Part shown: positions 23,102 through 30,222 of the stretch, piece after piece
Position numbering within the stretch: position 1 is the stretch's first letter
Layout: every line of letters starts with the position of its first letter
Assembly (NCBI GenBank): GCA_015056325.1
Contig: SVGL01000001.1
Coordinates: 1-64,000, forward strand
From: Clostridiales bacterium
Lineage (GTDB): Bacteria; Bacillota; Clostridia; Christensenellales; Aristaeellaceae
DNA: 64,000 nucleotides
Reading direction: 5' to 3'
Made by a program: the position numbers and the translations under genes
Notes under the pieces: generated by a model
What the model saw: only the letters and a program-made list of their open reading frames with translations
What the model was told of the DNA's origin: nothing
Databases searched by the model: none

Positions 23102-24469
23102 TTACTTGGCAGCGATACAGCGGGCGACGTGAACACCGCTGGCAGATGCGTGGGACAGGGAATGGGTGATGCCGCTGCCATCGCCGATGATATACAGCCC
23201 GGGCAGCTGGCACTCCAGGTTTTCGGAGACCTCGACCTCCATGTTGTAGAACTTGACCTCCACGCCGTAGAGGAGAGTGTCGTCATTGGCGGTGCCGGGA
23301 GCAACCTTATCCAGGGCGTAAATCATCTCTATGATGCCGTCCAGGATGCGCTTGGGCAGCACCAGGCTGAGATCGCCGGGGGTGGCCTTCAGGGTGGGGG
23401 TGATAAAGGCCTCCTCAATGCGGCTGGGGGTGGAGCGTTTGCCGCGAATCAGATCGCCAAAGCGCTGCACGATCACGCCGCCGCCAAGCATGTTGGAAAG
23501 ACGCGCGATAGATTCGCCGTATCCGTTGGAATCCTTGAAGGGCTCAGAGAAATGCTTGGCCACCAGCAGAGCGAAGTTGGTGTTCTCCGTCTGCCTGGCT
23601 GGATCCTCATAGCTGTGGCCGTTGACGGTGATGATGCCATTGGTGTTCTCATTGACCACAGCGCCCTTGGGGTTCATGCAGAAAGTGCGCACCAGGTCAC
23701 CGTACTGCTTGGTGCGGTAGACGATCTTGGATTCGTAAAGCTCGTCCGTCAGGTGGGAGAAGATCTCCGCCGGCAGCTCCACGCGCACACCGATATCCAC
23801 GCGATTGGACTTGGTGGGAATCTTCATTTCACGGCAGGCTGTTTCCATCCACTTGCTGCCGATGCGGCCCACGCTGATGATGCACTTTTCGCAGGTGTGG
23901 GTTTCCTTGGCGCATTCCACCTCGTAGCCGCCGTCGATGGCGCGGACGTGTTCCACTGGGGAGTCGAAGTAGAAGTCCACCTTCTCCTTGAGATCCTTGT
24001 AGAGATTCTCCAGCACGATGTAGTTGATGTCTGTGCCCAGGTGGCGGACGGAGGCGTTGAGCAAGTGCAGGTCATTCTGCATGCACAGCTTCTTGAACTT
24101 GCTGCCCGCAGTGGTGTAGAGCTTGGTGCCCTCACCGCCGTAGCGCAGATTGATCTCATCCACATAGCGCATGAGGGACAAGGCCTTTTCCTTACCGATG
24201 TACTCATGCAGCGTGCCGCCGAAGTCATTGGTGATGTTGTACTTGCCATCGGAGAAGGCGCCCGCGCCGCCAAAGCCGCTCATGATGGAGCAGCTCTTGC
24301 AGCCGATGCAGGTCTTGACCTTCTCACCGTCGATGGGGCAGCGGCGTTTCTCCAGCGCATGGCCGGCTTCAAAGACGCCGATTTTGAGGGTGGGAGCCAG
24401 GCGCGTCAGCTCATAGGCAGAGAAGATGCCGCCGGGGCCTGCGCCGATAATAATCACATCATATTTCAT
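23102..24469 (-). CDS. FAD-dependent oxidoreductase (COG2509-like dehydrogenase family)
   Basis: The 455-residue protein opens with an FAD-binding Rossmann motif (YDVIIIGAGPGGIFSAYELT) and ends with a second FAD contact (GLYIIGDGSGITHSLSHA). A cluster of Cys residues (CPIDG, then CIGCKSCSIMSGFGGAGAFSDG) near residue 55 is characteristic of the uncharacterised FAD-dependent dehydrogenases related to NAD(FAD)-utilising proteins. The substrate is unknown. The start at 24469 has AAGGAG eight bases upstream; an upstream extension to 24568 lacks coding character. It is divergent from the MATE exporter gene and appears monocistronic. Confidence 0.85.
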   Translation of the reverse strand: MKYDVIIIGAGPGGIFSAYELTRLAPTLKIGVFEAGHALEKRRCPIDGEKVKTCIGCKSCSIMSGFGGAGAFSDGKYNITNDFGGTLHEYIGKEKALSLMRYVDEINLRYGGEGTKLYTTAGSKFKKLCMQNDLHLLNASVRHLGTDINYIVLENLYKDLKEKVDFYFDSPVEHVRAIDGGYEVECAKETHTCEKCIISVGRIGSKWMETACREMKIPTKSNRVDIGVRVELPAEIFSHLTDELYESKIVYRTKQYGDLVRTFCMNPKGAVVNENTNGIITVNGHSYEDPARQTENTNFALLVAKHFSEPFKDSNGYGESIARLSNMLGGGVIVQRFGDLIRGKRSTPSRIEEAFITPTLKATPGDLSLVLPKRILDGIIEMIYALDKVAPGTANDDTLLYGVEVKFYNMEVEVSENLECQLPGLYIIGDGSGITHSLSHASASGVHVARCIAAK

Positions 24470-24552
24470 AACAATCGCTCCTTGCAAATCGGTTGTAAAG
24501 CTCCTTTGCGCTTTATTATACCATAGATACGCAGGAAAAACAATGCCCCGCC

Positions 24553-24581
24553 TTGACGTGCTCCGCAACGGGTGGTAGGAT
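24553..24581 (+). promoter_or_regulatory. Promoter of the MATE exporter gene
   Basis: TTGACG at 24553-24558 and TAGGAT at 24576-24581 are 17 bp apart, about 38 bp before the start codon. Confidence 0.6.
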
Positions 24582-24618
24582 ATCAGAGGAGTGCTTTTTG
24601 CACACAGGAGGAACGTCC

Positions 24619-26001
24619 ATGCAACATAATACCACTGATTTTTCCAGCGGCTCGGTCAAGCGGCACATAATGGCCCAGGCCCTTCCGCTGACATTGGCCC
24701 AAGCGGTGCAGCTGCTTTATAATATTGTTGACCGCATATATATCGGCCATTTGCCGGAGGTAGGCCAGATGGCACTGACGGGCCTGGGCATCACCTTTCC
24801 GGTGATTGTGCTGATTGCCGCCTTCACCCAGCTGGTGGGCACGGGCGGAACGCCGCTGTTCTCCATGGCGCGCGGCCGCAGGGATGAAAAAGAGGCCGAA
24901 GCCATCCTCGGCAATGCCTTCGCGCTGCTGCTCATTGCAGCGGCAGGCTGCTTTCTGGTGGGGTTCTTCTTCCGTAAACCCATCCTGTTTGCTTTTGGCG
25001 CCAGTGAAGAGAGCTACTATTACGCCGATCAGTACCTGCACATCTATATCTGGGGCACCGCCTTCTCCATGGTATCCACGGGTTTGAATGGATATATCAA
25101 TGCCCAGGGATTCCCCAAGATCGGCATGGCTACTACCATCATTGGTGCGGTGATCAACATTATTCTCGATCCCATCTTTATCTTCCTCTTTGACATGGGC
25201 GTGAAGGGCGCAGCCCTGGCGACCGTCATCAGCCAGGCTGTTTCATGCGTGTGGGTGCTGCGCTTCCTTACGGGAAGGAAAGCCATCCTTCGTATCCGCC
25301 GCAGCTGCATCCGGGTGGATTTCCAACAGACCAAGCGCATCTGTGCCCTGGGTGTCACCGGCTTTGTGATGCAGGGCACCAACAGCCTGGTGGCCATTCT
25401 GAGCAACAACCAGCTGCAGATATTCGGTGAACAGATGATGGCGGGCGGCGGCGACCTGTATGTGGGCGTGATGACCGTACTGTCCTCTGTGCGCGAAATG
25501 TTGGGCTTGCCCGTGGGCGGCATTGCCAGCGGCAGCCAGCCGGTCATCGGCTTCAATTACGGGGCAGGAAAGTACGACCGCGTGAAGGAGGGCATCCGCT
25601 TTTCTGCCCTGCTGGGTGCGGGCTATACCATCATCTCATGGGCTGTGGTGATGCTCATTCCCCGAGTGATGATCGCCATGTTCACCGACGATGCGACTAC
25701 CATCGATGTTGGCGCACGGATGCTGAATATCTATTTCTTCGGCTTCGTGTTCATGGCCTTCCAGTTTGCGGGTCAGTCCACCTTCCAGGGCCTGGGCAAG
25801 GCCAAGCAGGCGATCTTCTTCGCCATCTTCCGCAAGATTGTGATTATTGCCCCGCTGACGCTGCTGCTGCCCCGTGTAGGCTTTGGCGTGGAGGGCGTCT
25901 TCATTGCAGAGCCCGTATCCAACATCGTGGGCGGATTGTGCTGCTTTACCACCATGTGGCTGACACTCTATAAGAAGCTTGACGCACCTGCCAAAGCGTG
26001 A
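24619..26001 (+). CDS. MATE-family multidrug/Na+ efflux transporter
   Basis: The 460-residue membrane protein has twelve predicted membrane helices and MATE hallmarks: an N-terminal MAQALPLTLAQAVQLLYNIVDRIYIG, where members of the family carry a conserved VDRIFIG-type loop, and PVGGIASGSQPVIGFNYGAG in the second half. MATE proteins export cationic drugs or metabolites in exchange for Na+ or H+. AGGAGG is six bases from ATG 24619. The M42 aminopeptidase gene follows 50 bp later on the same strand and may be cotranscribed. Confidence 0.9.
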   Translation: MQHNTTDFSSGSVKRHIMAQALPLTLAQAVQLLYNIVDRIYIGHLPEVGQMALTGLGITFPVIVLIAAFTQLVGTGGTPLFSMARGRRDEKEAEAILGNAFALLLIAAAGCFLVGFFFRKPILFAFGASEESYYYADQYLHIYIWGTAFSMVSTGLNGYINAQGFPKIGMATTIIGAVINIILDPIFIFLFDMGVKGAALATVISQAVSCVWVLRFLTGRKAILRIRRSCIRVDFQQTKRICALGVTGFVMQGTNSLVAILSNNQLQIFGEQMMAGGGDLYVGVMTVLSSVREMLGLPVGGIASGSQPVIGFNYGAGKYDRVKEGIRFSALLGAGYTIISWAVVMLIPRVMIAMFTDDATTIDVGARMLNIYFFGFVFMAFQFAGQSTFQGLGKAKQAIFFAIFRKIVIIAPLTLLLPRVGFGVEGVFIAEPVSNIVGGLCCFTTMWLTLYKKLDAPAKA

Positions 26002-26021
26002 TACGATAACAGAAAGAATGG

Positions 26022-26034
26022 GTCGAAGACCCTG
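26022..26034. repeat. Short hairpin repeat GGGTCGAAGACCC
   Basis: This 13-bp inverted repeat lies between the MATE and M42 genes. Its reverse complement occurs at 38754-38766 and a variant at 38798-38810. Confidence 0.5.
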
Positions 26035-26050
26035 CAAAGGAGATACAACC

Positions 26051-27091
26051 ATGCTTGACCGTAAATATGCTGATTTTGCCTGGGAGCAGACCGCTGCGCT
26101 GCTTGCCATCGATTCCCCTTCCGGTTACACCGCCGCGGCTGCCAAGTGGGTGCAGGAGGCCTTCGCCGGCCTCGGTTTTGACGCGAAGATCACCGTCAAG
26201 GGCGGCGTGATCGTTGATTTCGGCGGCGAGGACAAGGATGATGCGCTCTTCCTGGAGGCCCACGCGGACACCCTGGGCGCAATGGTCGCTCAGATCAAGG
26301 GCGATGGTCGCCTCAAGCTGACCTCCCTGGGCGGCATGAATCCGAATAACGCCGAGGCTGAGAATGTCCGCGTGCACACCCGCGATGGCAAGGTCATCGA
26401 GGGCACCTGCCAGCTGTGCAATGCTTCCGTGCACGTCAACGGAGACTATTCCGGTGCCAAGCGTACTTGGGACAGCGTCGAAATCGTGCTGGACGAGGAC
26501 GTGAAGTCCGCCGCCGACACCCGCAAGCTGGGGGTTGAGGTGGGCGACATCGTCTGCTTTGAGACCCGTACCCGCCGCACTGAATCCGGCTATCTGAAGT
26601 CCCGCTTCCTGGATGACAAGCTGAGCGTGGGCATCCTGCTGGGCCTGGCCAAGTACCTGGCGGACAACAACATCACCCCCGCCCGCCGCGTGTACGGCCA
26701 CATCACCGTGTATGAGGAAGTCGGACACGGCGGCAGCGCTTCCGTCCCTGCGGGCGTGACCGAGGCCATCAGCGTGGACATGGGCTGTGTGGGCTACGGC
26801 CTGCAGTGCACCGAAAAACAGGTGTCCATCTGCGCGAAGGACTCCGGCGGTCCCTACAGCTATGATGTGACCACCAAGCTTATCAACGCCGCCAAGGCTG
26901 AGGGCGCGGACTACGCCGTGGACGTGTACCCCTACTATGGCTCCGACGTGGAGGCAACCCTGCGCTCCGGCGTGGACATCCGCCATGGTCTGATTGGCGC
27001 CGGCGTATACGCCAGCCACGGCTACGAGCGCAGCCACATCGACGGCGTGCACAACACGCTGCTGGTCTTGAAGGGCTATCTGAATATCTGA
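26051..27091 (+). CDS. M42-family metallopeptidase (glutamyl aminopeptidase/endoglucanase M type)
   Basis: The 346-residue protein has the M42 ligands in order: EAHADTLGAMV near residue 75, a FLDDKLSVGILLGL segment with its metal-binding Asp near 195, EEVGHGGSA with the catalytic Glu near 225, and SVDMGCVG near 245. M42 enzymes are cytoplasmic, oligomeric, cobalt- or zinc-dependent aminopeptidases that finish peptide breakdown. The start at ATG 26051 has AAAGGAG; the in-frame ATG at 25979 overlaps the upstream gene and lacks a site. Confidence 0.9.
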   Translation: MLDRKYADFAWEQTAALLAIDSPSGYTAAAAKWVQEAFAGLGFDAKITVKGGVIVDFGGEDKDDALFLEAHADTLGAMVAQIKGDGRLKLTSLGGMNPNNAEAENVRVHTRDGKVIEGTCQLCNASVHVNGDYSGAKRTWDSVEIVLDEDVKSAADTRKLGVEVGDIVCFETRTRRTESGYLKSRFLDDKLSVGILLGLAKYLADNNITPARRVYGHITVYEEVGHGGSASVPAGVTEAISVDMGCVGYGLQCTEKQVSICAKDSGGPYSYDVTTKLINAAKAEGADYAVDVYPYYGSDVEATLRSGVDIRHGLIGAGVYASHGYERSHIDGVHNTLLVLKGYLNI

Positions 27092-27103
27092 TGACATACG
27101 AAC

Positions 27104-27132
27104 GCCCTCTCCGCAGCTGGAGAGGGCATTTT
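27104..27132 (+). terminator. Terminator after the M42 peptidase
   Basis: GCCCTCTCC pairs with GGAGAGGGC, followed by ATTTTC. Confidence 0.75.
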
Positions 27133-27140
27133 CTATGCGG

Positions 27141-27305
27141 TCATTCTTCTGTGGAGGGCTTTTCCAGCCGCTTGCGGGAGTAGCGCTTTTTGCTTTGCAC
27201 CACGCGGGTGACGGGCTTTACGCCTTCCCAGGTGCCTCGCTTGAGGGCTGCGTGCTCCTTCTTTGCGGATTTGGATTGCTTGTGCAAGGGGATGAGCTTT
27301 TTCAT
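27141..27305 (-). CDS. Small basic conserved protein (54 residues)
   Basis: A 54-codon frame starting MKKLIPLHKQSKSAKKEH and ending RKRLEKPSTEE is preceded by CGGAGGTG at the right distance. It has about 18 Lys/Arg residues and no membrane segment. From memory, proteins of this type (KLIPxxKQSKxA, then a GxWxGVxPVTRxV motif, then YxRKR) recur in Firmicutes genomes without known function; the high positive charge suggests nucleic acid or ribosome binding. It lies 17 bp after the GNAT gene on the same strand, so the two are probably cotranscribed. Confidence 0.75.
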   Translation of the reverse strand: MKKLIPLHKQSKSAKKEHAALKRGTWEGVKPVTRVVQSKKRYSRKRLEKPSTEE

Positions 27306-27322
27306 TGCGACACCTCCGATGC

Positions 27323-27805
27323 TCAGTCCAGGTGCACCATTCGTGAGTACACCCCGTACCCCTCATCGGGGATCATCATGCCGCCGGTGGCCTCCTGATA
27401 GAAGTGGATGGCCTTCTCATCCGGCCAGCCGATGAAGGCGTAGGCGTAGCCCAGCTCGCGCAGGGATTCCAGGCACTTGAGCAGCAGGATCTTGCCGATG
27501 CCCTGACGGCGCGCAGATTCCGCCACCAGCGTCGGCCCGAAGAAGCCCCGCGCGGTACTCTCGTAGCAGCCAAAGCCGATGATCTCCTTGTTTTTCACCG
27601 CGATGTAGCAGCTTGCGGGCTGGTTCATGAAGCACACACGGATCTCATCTGCCCAGCCGGGATGACCGTTTGCCTCGGTGAAGGCGATGATCTTCGACAG
27701 ATCGGGCGCAAGAGCCTTCTTGATCGTGACGCCCTTCACGCGGAGGGCTTCCTCCAGCCCGGGGGCGGTGGGGAGAGGATAGAGCTTGACGAGCATATCG
27801 GCCAT
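27323..27805 (-). CDS. GNAT-family N-acetyltransferase
   Basis: The 160-residue protein has the GNAT core: an acceptor-side beta region (ASCYIAVKNKEIIGFGCYE), the acetyl-CoA loop SARRQGIGKILLLKCLE near residues 104-120, and a C-terminal IGWPDEKAIHFYQEATGG segment typical of the family. The acceptor substrate cannot be predicted. The start at 27805 follows AAAGGAGG. It belongs to a minus-strand series with the genes at 27822-28325 (16 bp gap) and 27141-27305. Confidence 0.85.
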   Translation of the reverse strand: MADMLVKLYPLPTAPGLEEALRVKGVTIKKALAPDLSKIIAFTEANGHPGWADEIRVCFMNQPASCYIAVKNKEIIGFGCYESTARGFFGPTLVAESARRQGIGKILLLKCLESLRELGYAYAFIGWPDEKAIHFYQEATGGMMIPDEGYGVYSRMVHLD

Positions 27806-27821
27806 GGGTGGGGGCCTCCTT

Positions 27822-28325
27822 TCACAGCTTGGCGCATTTTTGCCAGGGCATTTTCTGAATATGTGTGGGGAGATACTGGTCGATAACGCTGGCGTGTACA
27901 TGGGCGTTGAGGATAAGGCACCCTTCGTGGGTATAGGGTACGGCCTTGTTCTTGCAGCAAGCCTTGTAGGCGGTGAGTTGGGCGGCCTTGTCCAGCGGGG
28001 CGGGGGTAAGCAGGTAGATGCTCATCTTCCAGCCGGGCAGCTCGTACAGACAGGCGAAATCCGTCCAGGGGAGCGTTACGGTTTCTCTGGTGCGGCGGAC
28101 GCGTAGTTGTACTTCAGTATCGGTTAGCGTGATACGGACCCGAGAAAAATGGTCAGCCAGGAAACATGAGACCAGCGAGCCAGCAAAGATGAACAGCGTG
28201 AAGAAAAAGGTGTTGCGCGGAGTGGGGGTGACAAGCATCAGCAGCAGTCCCAGTGCACCGATGATGGCGAGGATAATTCCGGCGGAACGGCCAGCGTTCA
28301 GTGTGACAGAATCCTTCTTGTTCAT
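27822..28325 (-). CDS. Two-helix membrane protein of unknown function
   Basis: The 167-residue protein has two adjacent membrane helices (about residues 15-33 and 38-58, IILAIIGALGLLLMLV and NTFFFTLFIFAGSLVSCFLA) followed by a soluble PH-like beta domain with ITLTDTEVQLRVRRTRETVTLPW and a final helix. Two N-terminal helices followed by a beta domain recall small bacterial PH-domain (YdbT/DUF304-like) proteins, but I cannot assign a name. The ATG at 28325 follows GGAGGG and lies one base after the rlmA stop, so the genes are translationally linked. Confidence 0.75.
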   Translation of the reverse strand: MNKKDSVTLNAGRSAGIILAIIGALGLLLMLVTPTPRNTFFFTLFIFAGSLVSCFLADHFSRVRITLTDTEVQLRVRRTRETVTLPWTDFACLYELPGWKMSIYLLTPAPLDKAAQLTAYKACCKNKAVPYTHEGCLILNAHVHASVIDQYLPTHIQKMPWQKCAKL

Positions 28326-28326
28326 G

Positions 28327-29160
28327 TTATCCCTCCAGTCGGCACGCTGCAACGTGCAGGTCGATGGTGACGCTGCCGGCATTCTTCGCGGCGATGGCGT
28401 CCTTCTCCCCGGCGGACAAGTCCTGCATCAGGGGCGTCATCCAAACGAAGTCCCGCCAGAGATCATCGCTGACGGCGTGGGTCACGGTGACACGGCGTTC
28501 GTCCACCAGGTGGGCTTTTTCGCGGAGGTAGGCATCCACTTGCCCCTCTTCGTAGAGCGGCATGTTCCGGGCGGCGCGCAGCTCTTTGAGGTAGCCGCTG
28601 CCGGGGTAGACCTTGATCAGAAGGCCATCGGATGCCAGCACCCGGCGAAATTCATCGTAGTTGGCGGGGGTCAGCACGTCCAGCACGGCGGTGAAACTGC
28701 CATCCTGGAAGGGCAAGCGGCGCAGGTCGCCCACCACCCACAGGGCGGTGCAGGGGAGGTCCGTGGCCTGGAAGATCGCGTCCCGGCTGATATCCACGCC
28801 GGCTCCGCACCATCCCTCGTGACGGGTGAGCAGCGCATTCAGGTACCAGCCATCGCCGCAGCCTGCGTCCAGGAGGTGGTGATCCCCATCGGGCAGCAGG
28901 GACTCGATGGCCTCGACCACTGCGTTGTAGCAGCCTGCGTCGAACACCCGGCGCCGCGCGGCAAACAAGTCTGCGTCATAGCAGGAATCCACCTGGGAGC
29001 TCAGCACATTCAGGCAGCCCTTGCGGTTGACGTTGATGCGGTGGCGATTTCTGCAGGCGAAGTCATCACCTGTGCGGGTGAGAGCTGCCCCGCAGCTGGG
29101 ACAGGCAAGGCTGACGAGAGTCTCGGCAGCGAGGAAGAGTTTATCGCGCTTGGAGAGCAT
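28327..29160 (-). CDS. rlmA: 23S rRNA (guanine-N1)-methyltransferase, RlmA type
   Basis: The 277-residue protein begins with a zinc-binding CPSCGAAL...CRNRH motif (four ligands in the C-x2-C and C-x3-H arrangement found in RlmA I/II), followed by INVNRKGCLNVL. The SAM-binding domain shows LLDAGCGDGWYLNALL. RlmA methylates G745 or G748 in helix 35 of 23S rRNA, and the second form affects tylosin resistance. The start at 29160 has GGAGGT just upstream. The RlmA assignment is firm at family level; I versus II cannot be separated by eye. Confidence 0.88.
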   Translation of the reverse strand: MLSKRDKLFLAAETLVSLACPSCGAALTRTGDDFACRNRHRINVNRKGCLNVLSSQVDSCYDADLFAARRRVFDAGCYNAVVEAIESLLPDGDHHLLDAGCGDGWYLNALLTRHEGWCGAGVDISRDAIFQATDLPCTALWVVGDLRRLPFQDGSFTAVLDVLTPANYDEFRRVLASDGLLIKVYPGSGYLKELRAARNMPLYEEGQVDAYLREKAHLVDERRVTVTHAVSDDLWRDFVWMTPLMQDLSAGEKDAIAAKNAGSVTIDLHVAACRLEG

Positions 29161-29207
29161 GGTGACCTCCATATCATTTGCTGTCATTATTGTACCGCAG
29201 ATGCGTC

Positions 29208-29249
29208 CCAAAAGCAAGAAGGCGCGCGTCGCTGACAAGCAACACGCGC
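29208..29249 (-). terminator. Possible terminator after degV
   Basis: An imperfect G+C-rich hairpin (GCGCG...CGCGC, 29222-29249) is followed on the minus strand by CTTCTTGCTTTT. Confidence 0.4.
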
Positions 29250-29262
29250 ATAAACCCCTCAG

Positions 29263-29912
29263 TTACTTCGTCTTGACCCAGGACATCAGCGTCAGGCCGG
29301 GGCCGACGCCTTCTTTCTCAATGATGCCGTTCTTGAGCATCAGGGTGGGTTTGATGTTCAGCGCGCCGCCAACCTTGCCGATCAGCGGATTCAGCCGGCC
29401 ACCCATGACCAGGCACTTCAGGTCGTCCGCCGGGCCGAAGACCACCTGCCGGGCCTTGAGTTCCTCCAGGGGGGTGACGATCTGGGAGACGCTGGCACCC
29501 AGAGCCCGCATGCGGACGGCCTCTTCCACCAGCAGCATCTCACCGCAGGAGCCGGACATGGTGTCCACCACCGTCACGCGGGCGGGGTCATTGCACTCCT
29601 CCTGGGCCATCTCAGCGCTGTGGTGGCGCCGGAAAGCCGGGAGGGGCCGGTGATGCACAGGAGCTCATCCTCCGGGCTGCGCAGGCGCTTGTTGAATGCG
29701 TCCAGCCAGAAGGCCATGGGCACCATGGAGGTGTGAGGGAGCTCGGTGGCCGTGCGCATGCGGGCGAAGAAGTCCTCGCGTTTGATGGAATAACCGTCAT
29801 CCAGGTATTCCTCCATGCCAAAGCGCAGGGGCTGGGCCACCAGGGTGATATTCAGACGGAGCGCGTCCTCACGGGTCAGGTCGGACATGGCTTCGGTGAT
29901 GATGCGGATCAT
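29263..29912 (-). pseudogene. DegV-family fatty-acid-binding protein, interrupted by a frameshift
   Basis: Two overlapping frames together make one DegV protein of about 215 residues. The first (from 29912) gives MIRIITEAMSDLTREDA to LLCITGPSRLSG. The second continues as HHSAEMAQEECND, VTVVDTMSGSCGEM, VMGGRLNPLIGKVGGALNIKP and ends at 29263. The switch falls at about 29625-29640, where the reading shifts by one base right after the conserved SRLSG. DegV proteins bind fatty acids and support phospholipid synthesis. The shift could be genuine decay or a base-calling error; the rest is intact, which favours a recent or artefactual change. AGGAGG precedes the start. Confidence 0.75.
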
Positions 29913-30079
29913 TCAGGCTTCCTCCTGATCGTAGAAATAGTCATGAATGGCATGCAGACTCTGGATCAGCACATACAGATGCTCCGGAGGAACGGCGGAG
30001 GTGACGGCATTGACCATGCGGACGTGGAAGGCCCGGTGATACGTCTCCACCTCCAGCGCGGGGGGCAGGGGAAAGTCAA
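29913..30079 (-). pseudogene. C-terminal fragment of an unrecognised gene upstream of degV
   Basis: The frame ends EVETYHRAFHVRMVNAVTSA...SLHAIHDYFYDQEEA with a stop immediately next to the degV start, and its last codons contain the degV ribosome site. It looks like real coding sequence only from about 30079 downward. Further upstream the frame continues into AT-rich DNA that holds the promoter for the opposite strand. I therefore read it as a gene whose 5' part has been replaced. The family is unknown. Confidence 0.4.
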
Positions 30080-30160
30080 CGACATTTGTTTGAAATTCAA
30101 GAGGAATTGCTATGATTTTCAAAGGATTGAAGCGCGACGTTTGTTTTGAAGCAATGCGTA

Positions 30161-30189
30161 TTGAAAACAAGGCCTGGATGTGATACAAT
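30161..30189 (+). promoter_or_regulatory. Promoter of the Cys-rich dockerin gene
   Basis: TTGAAA at 30161-30166 and TACAAT at 30184-30189 are exactly 17 bp apart, 33 bp before the start codon. Confidence 0.8.
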
Positions 30190-30222
30190 GTATTTATCCT
30201 AAAATTGGAAAGGGTGGGCCAT

